Origin: Paulinella micropora
Lineage: Eukaryota; Cercozoa; Imbricatea; Euglyphida
DNA length: 44,305 nucleotides
Direction: 5' to 3'
Assembly: GCA_009731375.1 (NCBI GenBank)
Contig: BJOX01000207.1
Coordinates: forward strand, 18,449 to 62,753
Shown here piece by piece: positions 1 through 9,647 of this stretch. The notes under the pieces were generated by a model that searched no databases, was not told the origin of the DNA, and saw only the letters and a program-made list of their open reading frames with translations. Made by a program: the position numbers and the translations under genes. Numbering within the stretch: the first letter of the stretch is position 1; each line of letters starts with the position of its first letter.

Positions 1-653
1 CCGGAGTTTCTGTAACCGAGGGGAGTCTCGGACACTGCCTTTTTTGGGCCATATCGCGATGCAGGTAGACCTGCCCAAGCGGGGCTGGATTTACAACTAG
101 AAGACTTTTTTTGTCAAGTTTTTAATTAAAAAAAGATTTTTAGTTTTATTTATTTATTTATTTTTCCTTTTTTTTGTTTGTGGAAATTTCTTGGCACACC
201 ATCCAGCCCGCGCAAGCGGGCTGTGGCAGGGCCGCACCTCGTCAGGTAGCCAAAGGAGTAGAAAAAGGGCCCCTTCTCTCCCTGGAGAATCAAGTCGGCT
301 TCTAGACGTGCGCTCCAAATCCTGGCGGGGGGGAGAAGGGAAGGGCGCAGTAGCTGCAAAAGAAATAAATACATGCAACGCATCCACAAACCCACCCCGC
401 CCCTCCCGCTTCCTCTTCCTCTCTCAGTTTTCAGTGGCAAGTGTACGACTCTGTCGAGTTTTAATTCAGCGTCAATTTCCTCCATCTCCTAATTCTCAGT
501 GCCAAGATTAAGACTTTGTCAGTGATCTTTCGCGTGATTTTTTACACCGGCAAAGCGCGCCCCTGCCCTCCCTTCTCCGGCTCCCACCCCCAATTCTCAG
601 ACAATGAGAAGGGACCCGTCTGTTCCCTTTGTTGTGGGCAAAAAAATTTTTTT
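1..653. other. Left edge, no supported gene; small hairpins
   Basis: No convincing coding region is seen. The first 100 bases contain two short perfect hairpins (CCGAG/CTCGG near 17-32 and GCAGGT/ACCTGC near 61-74), which may belong to a structured RNA or a repeat end. Positions 204-223 carry the 8-bp-stem hairpin of the R3 family. From about 420 onward the sequence becomes the R2-type repeat, with the recurring phrase CAGTGCCAAGATTAAGACTT. Open frames on both strands here are low-complexity readings of repeats. Confidence 0.5.
204..223. repeat. R3 hairpin, 8-bp stem with GCAA loop
   Basis: The sequence is CAGCCCGC-GCAA-GCGGGCTG, a perfect 8-bp stem with a GNRA tetraloop. Near-identical hairpins occur at 3153-3172 (loop GGCA), 11682-11701 (GGCA) and 14865-14884 (GTCA). 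The copy here lacks the GC-rich companion hairpin found with the others. Confidence 0.85.
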
Positions 654-959
654 NNNNNNNNNNNNNNNNNNNNNNNNNNNNNNNNNNNNNNNNNNNNNNN
701 NNNNNNNNNNNNNNNNNNNNNNNNNNNNNNNNNNNNNNNNNNNNNNNNNNNNNNNNNNNNNNNNNNNNNNNNNNNNNNNNNNNNNNNNNNNNNNNNNNNN
801 NNNNNNNNNNNNNNNNNNNNNNNNNNNNNNNNNNNNNNNNNNNNNNNNNNNNNNNNNNNNNNNNNNNNNNNNNNNNNNNNNNNNNNNNNNNNNNNNNNNN
901 NNNNNNNNNNNNNNNNNNNNNNNNNNNNNNNNNNNNNNNNNNNNNNNNNNNNNNNNNNN
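654..959. other. Assembly gap (306 N)
   Basis: A run of unknown bases lies between an A/T homopolymer and a C homopolymer. It falls within R2-type repeats, so the gap is probably caused by repeat collapse. Open frames spanning it are meaningless. Confidence 0.98.
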
Positions 960-975
960 CCCCCCCCTCCCTCTT

Positions 976-1320
976 TTCATATTTTTCTGACCTTGCGCAC
1001 GGTGGACGAGCTATGGCACGGACAGGGCGCCGTCGAGCTTTAATTCAGCGTATTCTTTTTCGTACTCTCTTGGCGCGCAAGCAGAGCACATACGGTGCCG
1101 GCCGGGGTTCTAACATAGGCTTCTAATAACGTGAAGTGGGCCGGATGCTGCGGCAGCCTGAGGGTGCCGTTGCAAGTGTCAAGTGTAAGACTTTGTCGAG
1201 TTTTAATTTAGCGTGGACTTTTCTTGCACCGGCGAAGCGCCCCACTCCCCCTGTCCCTTCCTTGTCCTTCTCCCTGAGCCCGGGGGGGCTCAAAGAGCAA
1301 GGGGCAGAATTGCAACAAAA
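976..1320 (+). repeat. R2 repeat copy
   Basis: It begins with TTTTCATATTTTTCTGACC, continues through the conserved block around GCACGGTGGACGAGCTATGG and ends in a tail with AAGTGTAAGACTTTGTCGAG. The last part, from about 1265, is an R4 hairpin. Further + copies of the core lie near 3715, 4880, 5860, 6065, 6625 and 7320, and - copies near 2097-2160 and 2575-2645. Confidence 0.75.
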
Positions 1321-1339
1321 CTAAGTTGATTCCACTAAG

Positions 1340-1660
1340 CTTTCCCAAGGAAACAGGCGTCAGCCGTAAGCACCAATTTGGCGCCAAAATCTACTTGCGC
1401 AAAAACAAAATCCCACACAGACGCTCGGCTGGGCCGCCGTGAGGAAGACGTCCTCCCCCTCCCTCTCACTCTCGTCGCCCCTCTCACTCTCGTTGCCCCT
1501 CTCACCTTCGTCGCCCCTCTCACCTTTGTCGCCCCGCTCCCCTTTGCTCTGCACCTCCCTGCCTCTAGGGAAGGTGAGAGGGCCGAAAAACATTTTCGTG
1601 TGAGTAAAAGGCCCGCGGGTTTCTCCCCGCGGGAAAATGTCCGATTTCTCTGCTAGCCTC
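1340..1660 (-). repeat. R1 repeat copy with minisatellite and GGCGCC palindrome
   Basis: Read on the minus strand it has the same order as the + copies at 7.4 and 15.6 kb: a conserved block next to TTTCCCGCGGGGAGAAACC, a purine minisatellite of about 15-bp units GTGAGAGGGGCGACG, the GACGTCTTCCTCACGGCGGC block, then TTTGGCGCCAAA (1377-1388). The minisatellite lies at about 1458-1545. Its 15-bp period keeps all frames open, which explains the spurious Gly-Glu-Arg-Gly-Asp reading. Confidence 0.8.
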
Positions 1661-1918
1661 CGGAACGGCCCCTGCAAAATTTGGCGCCAAATTGCGCCGT
1701 CCGGAGGTAGGTTGCGTGATACGGTTGAAAAAGGCAATACGTCTGACCCTCCCCGGGGAAACAGCCGTAGGCGCCGATTTGGCGCCAAAATCTACCTGCG
1801 CAAAAAAAAATCACACACAGACGCTCGGCTGGGCCGCCGTGAGGAAGACCTGTTGTAGCCCTCCCTCTCACTCTCGTCGCCCCTCTCACCTTCGTCGCCC
1901 TTCTCACCTTTGTCCTCT
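1661..1918 (-). repeat. R1 repeat copy, partial
   Basis: Adjacent to the previous copy and in the same orientation. It carries two perfect TTTGGCGCCAAA palindromes at 1680-1691 and 1779-1790, with the block containing TCCGGAGGTAGGTTGCGTGA between them, and a shorter minisatellite at about 1861-1918. Confidence 0.8.
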
Positions 1919-2082
1919 GCTTATTCCTCCCCCCCTCCCCTCGTCCCTTGTTTGCGCGTGCAAAAGCGTTCAAAAAAAAATTGTTGCTTTCCACTTTTCA
2001 TATTCCTGCAGATATTTCCGCATATCCTTGCAGAGGGGAGAGGCAGGGAAGGAGGAGCAGGGGCGCGCTTCGCCGGTGTAAT

Positions 2083-2340
2083 TTACGCTGAATTAAAGCT
2101 CGACGGTGTCCTGTCCGTGCCATAGCTCGGCCACCGTGCGCAAGACCTGCGGAAATATGAAAAGATAAGATTTTTTTGTTTGCTCGACAACAAAAAAAAA
2201 ACAGATGAGGGGAAGAAGGGGGGGGAGGGAGTAGAGGGGAGAGGAAGAGGGGTAGGGGCGCGCTTCGCCTGTGTACACGAAGAAATTAATAAAAAAAATC
2301 CCTGACAAAGTTTTAATCTTGACACTGAGAACCAATAGTT
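2083..2340 (-). repeat. R2 repeat copy, inverted
   Basis: The reverse complement of the R2 core lies at 2088-2165 (GCTGAATTAAAGCTCGACGG, then GTGCCATAGCTCGGCCACCG). The tail CTGACAAAGTTTTAATCTTG lies at 2304-2323. Together these show that R2 units are present in both orientations within the first 3 kb. Confidence 0.7.
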
Positions 2341-2727
2341 AGGTCACTTAAGAGCAGCACCGCCGTCTTGCACGCAAGTTTCTCTGGTAAGGTAATCTGG
2401 CGTATTATTGTATTGAACAAACCGGCTCGTCGGGTTAGTAATAAACTAAGCAAAAATTTTAATATCTTGCAAGCCTTACGCTTGGAAGTGAGGACTAGGA
2501 GAGAAAAGGGGGCGCTGTGGCGGATGAACGGCGGTGTTCAATATGTCAGGAGGACAAGAGCCTCACTACCCGTGAGGCGTCCTGTCCGTGCCATTGCTTG
2601 GCTACCGTGCGCAAGGTCAGAAAAATGTGCAAAATGTGAAAAGAGGAAAAGAAGGTTTTTGCCCGACAACAAGGATAAGGAAGCTAGACGAGCTTGGCTG
2701 CGTAAGGCCTGGCTGGTATTTCGGGTA

Positions 2728-2863
2728 GTTCCCGGGGGGGCATGCCCCCCGCGCCCCCCCTTAACGACCCGCATGCTCCCTTCCAGCCCGCGCCGGGGGG
2801 GGGCAAGTTCCCCCCCCCCCCGCGCCCCCCCCTTATGCCTCTCCAGCCCGCGCAAGCGGGGTG
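2728..2863. repeat. R3 GC-rich hairpin element inside Fanzor remnant
   Basis: A tandem of two degenerate copies of the R3 element: a GGGGGGC/GCCCCCC inverted repeat followed by the CAGCCCGC...GCGGG hairpin. The insert keeps the reading frame of the Fanzor remnant open (it reads Pro/Gly/Arg-rich). Confidence 0.75.
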
Positions 2864-3107
2864 GGCAAGAGGACAGTGAATTTGTACGAGCCAGGCCGTG
2901 GCTTCTCACCGTGCCCTGCGCCATCCGCACAGTGGCCATCCGGGATCTGCAAGCGGCGAGGGCCTCGGCCATCTCAAATCTTAGCCAGAAGGGCAAGTTC
3001 TTCCACTGGAAGAGAGTCAGCCTCCGCAAGTGGGAGGAGCGTAGGTCTACGATCGCAATCTCGCACACAGTCTGGGGGCGCCGGCGGGGCTTCTTTGCGG
3101 GCTTCCT

Positions 3108-3172
3108 GGGACCCGGGGGGCAAGCCCCCCGCGCCCCCCCCTTGCTACCCTTTCAGCCCGCGGCAGCGGGCT
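3108..3172. repeat. R3 GC-rich double-hairpin element
   Basis: An inverted repeat around GGGGGGCAAGCCCCCC is followed by TTGCTACCCTTTCAGCCCGC and the hairpin at 3153-3172. The same about 65-bp order is found at 11,636-11,701 and, shortened, at 14,827-14,884. The size, uniform order and position between coding pieces suggest a small mobile palindromic element. Confidence 0.8.
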
Positions 3173-3529
3173 GGACTCCAAGCGTGTAGTGAGTATCGAC
3201 CCGGGCGTGAGGAGCTTTCTGAGCATGTATCACGCGGACTCGGGCGCGATAACCGAATGGGGCCGCGGATTCATTGCACGCGTGTACCGATTGCAGAAGC
3301 ACATCGACAATCTGCTAAGCAAGGTTGGGCTACTGGCTAATGACAGCAGCAAGAAGCGCAACCGCTGGCGCCGAGGGGCGTGCCCCCGCGGCCCTGTATG
3401 AGAAGCCATCCCCTCTGCACGAGCACCAACCCCGCAGGGGGCGTCGTGTTCTTGCATAAGCAGGCGCACCCCGCGGCCCCTGCACGAGCAACACCTCCCC
3501 GGCCCCTTCCCCTCTTGGTTCTCAGTGCC

Positions 3530-3870
3530 AAGATTAAAACTTTGTCAGGGATTTTTTTAATTTTCTTTGTACATTTCTTTAGCGCGCCCCTGCCCTCCCC
3601 CTCCCGCTCCCGATTCTCAGACAGTCAGAAGGGAACGGGGGGGGGGGAGGGAGCACATTCCGCCCTTCTTCCCCCCTTCTGTTTTTTTTGTTGTCGGGCA
3701 ATTTTTTTTCTTCCTCTTTTCATATTTTGCTGACCTTGCGCACGGTGGCCGAGCCATGGCACGGACAGGACGCCGTCTGGGCAGTAAGGTTTTGTTCTCC
3801 TAGCACATTAACCACCGCCCATCCATCCGCAGCAGGGTCGTGCCGAAGCACGGTGCGCAGGATCTGCGGA
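3530..3870 (+). repeat. R2 repeat copy with tail
   Basis: Tail phrase GTGCCAAGATTAAAACTTTG at about 3520-3545, core around TTGCGCACGGTGGCCGAGCC at about 3735-3760, and the downstream block ACCGCCCATCCATCCGC at about 3812. The whole unit is about 350-450 bp, with pyrimidine tracts of variable length inside. Confidence 0.7.
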
Positions 3871-4515
3871 AGTAGGAAAAATATGAAAAGTGGAAAAGAA
3901 TTTTTTTTTTGGAACGCGTCTGCACAAACAAGGGACAAGGGGATGGGGGGATAGCAGGGGATAAGGGAACAGAGAGACGAGAGGGGGGGAGAGCACGTTC
4001 CGTCCCTCCCTGTACACGTTCTCAGACGGGGGGTGGGGGCAAGACAAATCGTGCTTGATCCTTCCCCGCCCCTACCCCTCCCTTCCCCTGCCTCTTCTTC
4101 TCTTCCCTCTACTCCTTCCCACCCCCCTGAGCCCAGGGGGCTCAGGGAGCGGGGGGAGGGGTAAGGCAGATTGATCCTCCCCGGCCCCTTCCTCTCTTGG
4201 TTTTCAGTGCCAAAGATTAAAACTTTGTCAAGTATTTCTTTTTATTAATTTTGTTTACACCGGCGAAGCGCCCCTCCCTATGAGTCTTACGCTCAGCGCT
4301 GAGAACGGGGAGTGGGAGAGAAAAGTTAAAAAAATTTAAAATTAAAACTCGACAAAGTCTTAGACTAGAAAAAGCTGGTCATGTCACAAGAAAAAGGGGG
4401 GCGCTAGTTTTTTCCGGGGAAACACACATTCGAAATTTAACGGAAAATTTCTATTCTAGAAACGAGAAAGAGAAAAGTCTCCCCCTTCCCCTTTCTCTCC
4501 CTTTTCCCTGCTCTT

Positions 4516-4541
4516 TGAGCCCCCCGGGCTCAGGGGGCTCA
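4516..4541. repeat. R4 nested palindrome
   Basis: A 26-bp unit starting TGAGCCCCCCGGGCTC and closing GGGGGCTCA, so that GAGCCC/GGGCTC and TGAGCCCCC/GGGGGCTCA can form alternative stems. The identical unit recurs at 11,771-11,796 and 16,956-16,981, reversed at 4621-4646, and as variants near 1275, 4125, 5316, 6901 and 16,715. It is often followed by a G/C homopolymer pair. Confidence 0.8.
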
Positions 4542-4859
4542 AGTGAGAAAAAAGAAGAAAAAAAAGGGGGGGGCACCCCCCCTTTCCACAACCTGCCCCT
4601 TGCCTTCCTTCTTTTCCCCATGAGCCCCCTGAGCCCGGGGGGCTTAAAGAACAAGGGAAGGGCGCAGAAGCTACAAAACAAAGCGGACATTCGCCTCAGT
4701 GCGAGAAGCCGGCCTAGTTTGGCGCGGCCTTGGCCCTAGCCAGCAGCCTCGCCCGCGCGCCAACCTCTTTGCGTACGGTGGCACCCCTCCCCCTTCTTCC
4801 CCCCTTCCTCTTCCTCCCTCCCTCTCCCTTTCTTCCCCCCCGTCTGTTCCCTTTGTTGT

Positions 4860-5130
4860 CAGGCAAGAATTTTTTTTTCCTCCTTTCATATTTTTCCTGA
4901 CCTTGCGCACGGTGGCCGACCCATGGCATGGGAGGACGCCGTCGGGGTAGTGAAGGCTTTTGTTTTTCTGGCACATTGACACTGCCCATCCATCCGCCGC
5001 AGGGTCGTGCTGGAGCACGGTGATCTACTCCTAGTTTTCAGTGCCCCCCAATGTAAGACCGTCGAGTGGGCCGGATGCTGCGGCAGCCTGAGGGTGCCGT
5101 TGCAAGTGTCAAGTGTAAGACTTTGTCGAG
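4860..5130 (+). repeat. R2 repeat copy
   Basis: Core around TTGCGCACGGTGGCCGACCC, then the GCCCATCCATCCGCCGCAGG block, then TAGTTTTCAGTGCCC and a GTGTAAGACTTTGTCGAG tail. The order is the same as in the copies at 5.8-6.3 and 6.6-6.85 kb. Confidence 0.75.
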
Positions 5131-5814
5131 TTTTTATTAAAAGGACTTTTCTTGCACTTTCTTGGCACCCCAACCCGCCCTGTCCGTTCCTTTTCCTTCT
5201 CCCTCTCTTGCTCTCAGTGCCAAGATTAAAACCTTGTCAGGGATCTTTTTTCGCGTGATTTTGGTATATTCTTAGCGCGCCCCTACCCTCTCCCTTCTAC
5301 TCCTTCCCACTCCCTGAGCCTGAGCCCCCGGGCTCAGGGGGCTTAGGTGAACCAAAAAAAATTAATAAAAAAAATCCTTGACAAATTTTTAATATTGGCG
5401 CTGAGAACTAAGTTTCCGCTCACTTCCCGTTTATGGAACTTTTGGAACAATCAATAAAGTAGCAGTTCTTTGTTGTAATCTCATCGCGCCTGAGCGCAAG
5501 GTCTTGCTTACCGCCGCCACCAGGCGCAAAACGCACCCAATCTGCTGCCGAAATGGACCGGCCGGCTCACTCTTTTGCAAAGGGAAAAGGTCCTGTACGT
5601 CTTCCCGGGAAAGCGTGCACGAGCGACAGCTTTGGGAGAGAGAAAAAGATGGAAGGGGGGAAGGGAAGAGGGAGAAGGGGGGAGAGGATGGGGGGGGGGG
5701 GGGCACTCCCCCCTCCCCTCCCCCTTTACTGCAAAGTAATCTCCTTGTGGCAGGGAGCGCCTTTCTCCCTCTCGCTCTCCCCTGTTCCCCCCTTTTTCTC
5801 CCCTTTCTTCCCTC

Positions 5815-6310
5815 CCCCGTCGGTTCCCTTTGTTGTCGGGCAAAAAAATCTTTTTTTCCTCTTTTCATATTCCCGCGGATCTTGCGCACGGTGGCCGAGC
5901 TATGGCACGGACGGGACGACGGAGAAAGGGGGATAGCAGGGGACAGGGGGAAAAGAGGGGGGAAGCACATCCCTCTCCCTTCTTCCTCCCTTCCTTTTCC
6001 TCCCTCCCCCTTTCTTCCTCCCCCGTCTGTTCCCTTTGTTGTCGGGCAAAAAAAATTTTTTTTTCTTCTTTTCATATTTCCGCGGATCTTGCGCACGGTG
6101 GCCGAGCCATGGCACGGGCAGGACGCCGTCGTGGTAAGTGAGGGCTCTTGTCCTCCTAGTACATTGACCACCGCCCATCCATTCGCCGCAAGGTCGCGCT
6201 GGATCACGGTGCTCCGTTCCTAGTTTTCAGTGCCAACGTGTACGACAGTCAAGTGGGCCGGATGCTGCGGCAGCTTGAGGGTGTCGTTGCAAGTGTCAAG
6301 TGTAAGACTT
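5815..6310 (+). repeat. Two R2 cores in tandem
   Basis: Core copies at about 5820-5915 and 6030-6125 share TTCCCTTTGTTGTCGGGCAA, TTTTCATATT and the GCGCACGGTGGCCGAG block. Only the second is followed by the CCGCCCATCCATTCGCCGC block and the tail with CAGTGCCAACGTG. Confidence 0.75.
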
Positions 6311-6589
6311 TAATTCAGCGTTAAATTACATTTTCTTGGCGCGCCCCTGCTCCTCCCCTTCCCACTGCCACCCCCGACAATTCGTGCTTCCTCCTTCCCT
6401 GCCTCTTCCCTCTGCAAGATCTGCGGAAATATCTGCGGGAATATGAAAAGTGGAAAAGAAAATCTTTTTGGAACGCGTTTGCACGCGCTCTGAGGAGGGA
6501 CGAGGGGATAGCAGGGGACAAAGAGAAAGGGAGGGGGGGGGAAGGAGCATTTCCCTCCCTTCCTCTCTGCCCTTTGTCTTTCCCCCCGT

Positions 6590-6850
6590 TTGTTTCCTTT
6601 GTTGTCGGGCAAAGATTTTTTTTCCTCTTTTCATATTCCCGCTGATCTTGCGCACGGTGGCCGAGCCATGGCACGGACAGGATGCCGTCGGGGTAGTGAG
6701 GCCTTTGTCCTCCCATCACAATGATCACCGCCCATTCATTCGCCGCAGGGTCGTGCTGGAGCACGGTGCCCTGCTCCTAGTTTTCAGTGCCCAAATGTAA
6801 GACCGTCGAGCTTTAATTCGGCGCATTCCTTTTCACACTCTCTTGGCGCC
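6590..6850 (+). repeat. R2 repeat copy
   Basis: TTGTTGTCGGGCAAAG at about 6600, core at 6645-6690, block TTCGCCGCAGGGTCGTGC at about 6738, and tail TAGTTTTCAGTGCCCAAATG at about 6778 ending in CGAGCTTTAATTCGGCG. This is one of the most complete R2 units. Confidence 0.75.
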
Positions 6851-7397
6851 CCTACCCTCCCCCTTCCCTCCCGCTCCCAATTCCCCCTTCCCCTGCTCCT
6901 TGAGCCCCCCAAGCTCAGGGGGTCAGAGGAAGGGAAGAAAGGGGTAGGGGGGGGCGCCCCCCCCCCCTAATCGGTGGCCTCCAAAAAAAGTTTACTTATC
7001 TTTGCCCCCCCGCTCTGAGGAGGGAGGGGGATGTGCCGCGTGCTGCTCTTTCTCTCTCTCAGCTGCCTGCCAGTCTCTGGGGGGTTTGCCTTAACGGCGC
7101 TACAAACAAAATAAATACATGCAACGCCTCCGGGGCTAGCCAAGTAGCTAACTAGTACACGAACAGAGAAGGAGGCGTCTCCCTCCCCCTCTTTTGCGTT
7201 AACGGTGCTGCGGCAGATGCCACAGTAGGGCGGTGGCTGCTGCTCTCCCCCCTTGCCCTTCTCCGCCCCCTCCCCTTGCTCGTCTGTTTCTTTGGTTGTC
7301 AGACAAAATTTTTTCTTTCCTCTTTTCATATTCCTGCAGATATTTTTCTGACCTTGCACACAGTGGTCGAGTCATGGCACGGACAGGACGCCGTCGG

Positions 7398-7850
7398 GGC
7401 GGTGAGAGGGGCGATGAAAGTGAGAGGGGGCTCCGAGAGTGAGAGGGGCGACGAGAGTGAGAGGGAAGGGGGAGGACGTCTTCCTCACGGCGGCCAGCCG
7501 AGCGTCTGTGTGTGATTTTCTTTTTGCGCAGGTAGATTTTGGCGCCAAATTGGCGCTTACTGCTGTTTCCCCGGGAAGGCTAATACGTACTGCCTTTTTC
7601 AACCGTATCACGCACCCTACCTCCGGACGGCACAATTTGGCGCCAAATGAAGCGGCCGTTCCGGAGGCTAGCAGAGAAATCGGACGTTTTTCCGCGGGGA
7701 GAAACCCCGCGGGCCTTTTACTCGTACGAAAATGTTTTCGGCCCTCTCACCTTCCCTAAAGGCAGGGAGGTGCAGAGCAAAGGGGAGCAGGGCGACAAGG
7801 GTGAGAGGGGCGACAAAGGTGAGAGGGAAGGGGGAGGACGTCTTCCTCAC
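7398..7850 (+). repeat. R1 repeat copy, most complete
   Basis: In order: minisatellite of GTGAGAGGGGCGACG units (about 7398-7470), GACGTCTTCCTCACGGCGGC, palindrome TTTGGCGCCAAA at 7538-7549, a middle block with CTTTTTCAACCGTATCACGC, a second palindrome at 7636-7647, the block CGGAGGCTAGCAGAGAAATC, then another minisatellite (about 7796-7832). The paired palindromes about 98 bp apart recur in the copies at 1.7 and 15.6 kb. No TIR or target duplication was found, so the ends of the unit are uncertain. Confidence 0.8.
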
Positions 7851-8131
7851 GGCGGCGTGGGGGCGTCTGTGTGTTGGTTTTTTTTGTGTTGTGAGTTACA
7901 GGTATGCTTTTTTCCCTTTCCGAATGAAAAGAAAAGGGGGAGGGAGTAGCGTTACCACATTATCTCCCCCCTCCCTTCCCATTTTCCCATCCCCCTCTTC
8001 CCTCTTCAGCTGGCCTTTTACTTTCTTCCCCCTCCCCCGTCCCTTTCCTCTCCCTCTTTTAGTTTTCGGTGCCAAGATTAAAACTTTGTCAAAGGTTTTC
8101 TTTTAACTTTTTTTTGTACATTCTTACAAAC

Positions 8132-9529
8132 CTAGAGACATTCTCTCGGACTCGTGTGGCTTTGCTGATCAAACCAGCGCTCAATCCGAGCGGCTAGGCT
8201 TGCTCGACCAAGCCACGACCCGTGAAAGCCCGGCTCCATGTGCGTAAAACTCTGTGGGAACATTGTTTGCATGTAGGGCAGATCGTAGTAGGTTAGGGGG
8301 TCCTTTGCCGAAAGCAGGAAGAGAGTGCTTGGGGAATCCAGAAGATTGTGAGAGCAGTGAGGCCAGAAACAGAAGCGATAGGGCAGAAACTTAAAATAGC
8401 AACGACCTAGCTTTTCGTGCATCAGAAAAGCTGCAAAAAGCCTGGATACCCAGGGGTTCGAGGACCCGCCGCGCCGTGTCAGGATCGACAGGATCTGTGA
8501 GAACGGCTGGCAGACTGCCCCGTACGCCAGCGTGCAGGCAGACACCGTAAGCACAGGCTCAATCAGGACGCAGGAACGGACGCGGTAGCCACCGCCATAC
8601 CTGTGCAGGAAACCATGACTCACCACAGCCCCTAGAGACCAGCCCACAATACTAATTTCCCTGATTCCCAAGCTTTGCAAGTAGGCGTGTAGTCGAGCCA
8701 AGAATCTGTCGAGGGTAACGCCCGAGCTGGTCGCGGTGAGTTCGCCAAAGTACCAAAGCGGAGCAAAGACGGGCGCCACCACCACCTCACCGGCGGGGAT
8801 TGCTCGTAGCAAGTTCCAGATTGCTGCAAACTTGCAGGTGGCGCCATGGAAGAGCAGGACGACACGTGAGGCTGGGCGCACAGGTCCCCGAACGACAAGA
8901 GGAAAATCCGCGTCGCGGGCTTGCCAGACCACCTGGCCCTTCCAGCAGACGTAGGCGCACAGAAGCGAGTCCAAGGCGTACATCACGCGATTGGTGATCC
9001 AGGGCAAGTCCAGAGCGTGGGGTCGCATCTCCCAGATGGAAGATAAACTGCGGGCGGGCTCGCGGCCACGCGGGAAGTGACGCCTCACTGCTGCCAACAG
9101 CTTCCCCGCCAAGGCTAGCTTCCTTTTCCGCGCCTGCGCCCCGCCCCTGCCAGCGCACAGAATGTCACAAAACACTTGGCGCAGTTCCTGATCTGAGCAC
9201 ACCGCCAAGGCGCGGAAGTTGACAAGAGGAGCCACGGCAGCCTCGATCTGTTGCGCGTCTGCTTTCCGGAAAAATTCCAAGCACGATAGTATATCAAGAT
9301 CGCTTGGATTGCTATGGCTACGCTCAGTCCTCCAGTGTTCGATCATCCTACGATGGGCAGACCTAATATAGCTCTTCCATGCCAACTCACAAATCAGCCA
9401 GCCCGTGAGCGTGGCCCACGCCAAGAGTCTGAGCAACGCCGAGGAAGAAGACGAAACTAAGAGATACACGTCCGACAAGACCAGAAACATCGTCAGCCCA
9501 AGCGACAACCCCTCGTACAGACCCGCCAT
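8132..9529 (-). CDS. Membrane-anchored alpha/beta hydrolase
   Basis: Likely an esterase or lipase-type serine hydrolase of unknown substrate. The start at 9529 (protein MAGLYEGLS...) is preferred to an upstream ATG at 9595 because the extra 22 residues are unlike the rest. Counting from the upstream Met, two hydrophobic helices occupy about residues 27-72. An oxyanion HG lies at 250-251, the nucleophile elbow is GWS320LGA, the acid is D432 in SAKDPL, and the His is H458 in GFHGSWL. The triad order and spacing fit an alpha/beta hydrolase fold. The N-terminal about 240 residues before the hydrolase core are unassigned. It is divergent from the membrane-protein gene at 9648. The complete frame and triad argue that it is intact. 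Family-level substrate cannot be told. Confidence 0.8.
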   Translation of the reverse strand: MAGLYEGLSLGLTMFLVLSDVYLLVSSSSSALLRLLAWATLTGWLICELAWKSYIRSAHRRMIEHWRTERSHSNPSDLDILSCLEFFRKADAQQIEAAVAPLVNFRALAVCSDQELRQVFCDILCAGRGGAQARKRKLALAGKLLAAVRRHFPRGREPARSLSSIWEMRPHALDLPWITNRVMYALDSLLCAYVCWKGQVVWQARDADFPLVVRGPVRPASRVVLLFHGATCKFAAIWNLLRAIPAGEVVVAPVFAPLWYFGELTATSSGVTLDRFLARLHAYLQSLGIREISIVGWSLGAVVSHGFLHRYGGGYRVRSCVLIEPVLTVSACTLAYGAVCQPFSQILSILTRRGGSSNPWVSRLFAAFLMHEKLGRCYFKFLPYRFCFWPHCSHNLLDSPSTLFLLSAKDPLTYYDLPYMQTMFPQSFTHMEPGFHGSWLGRASLAARIERWFDQQSHTSPRECL

Positions 9530-9647
9530 GGCCGCAGATTTCCAACAGAAAGAGAAAGGGCCAGAGAGAGGGAAAAACTCTTTAATAAAAAACAACTATT
9601 GGTAATAGTAACTAAAAAGAGAGAGAGAGGAAAGGAAGCTATTTGAG

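Larger units (their letters stand above)
2620..3401 (+). pseudogene. Fanzor (TnpB-like RNA-guided nuclease) remnant A
   Basis: Three pieces match the TnpB/Fanzor layout in order. A first piece contains FLPDNKDKEARRAWLRKAW. A second has EFVRARPWLLTVP followed by AIRDLQAARASAIS, the typical 'VP-x-IR-x-x-AI-x-D' helix, then FHWKRVSLRKW. The last, SIDPGVRSFLSMY, is the RuvC-I strand with its catalytic Asp. GC-rich hairpin elements (R3) sit between the pieces at about 2728-2863 and 3108-3172, and stop codons separate piece two from the RuvC piece near 3187-3189. The remaining RuvC motifs and the zinc ribbon are absent. Fanzors are encoded by eukaryotic transposons and giant viruses. This copy cannot be functional. 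A second remnant of the same subfamily is at 14.9-15.3 kb. Confidence 0.75.
1..8131. repeat. Eight-kilobase field of dispersed repeats, no intact gene
   Basis: The stretch is a patchwork of four recurring units in both orientations. R1 has a 15-bp minisatellite and GGCGCC palindromes. R2 contains TTGCGCACGGTGGCCGAG and a CAGTGCCAAGATTAAAAC tail. R3 and R4 are GC-rich hairpins. Purine/pyrimidine tracts separate them. The only coding homology recognised is a Fanzor remnant at 2620-3401. Frames that stay open do so on both strands and read low-complexity peptides, so no gene is called. It looks like a decayed repeat-rich arm of a viral or mobile element. Confidence 0.75.

Noticed and set aside
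1-8131. Long open frames on both strands, including Gly-Glu-Arg-Gly-Asp repeat peptides
   Set aside because: They read repeats, purine tracts and the N gap. The 15-bp minisatellite keeps several frames open at once, and the same 'proteins' appear at every repeat copy in both orientations.
9530-9595. Upstream start for the hydrolase
   Set aside because: The extra 22 residues read from an AT-rich leader. The Met at 9529 begins the first plausible hydrophobic N-terminus.
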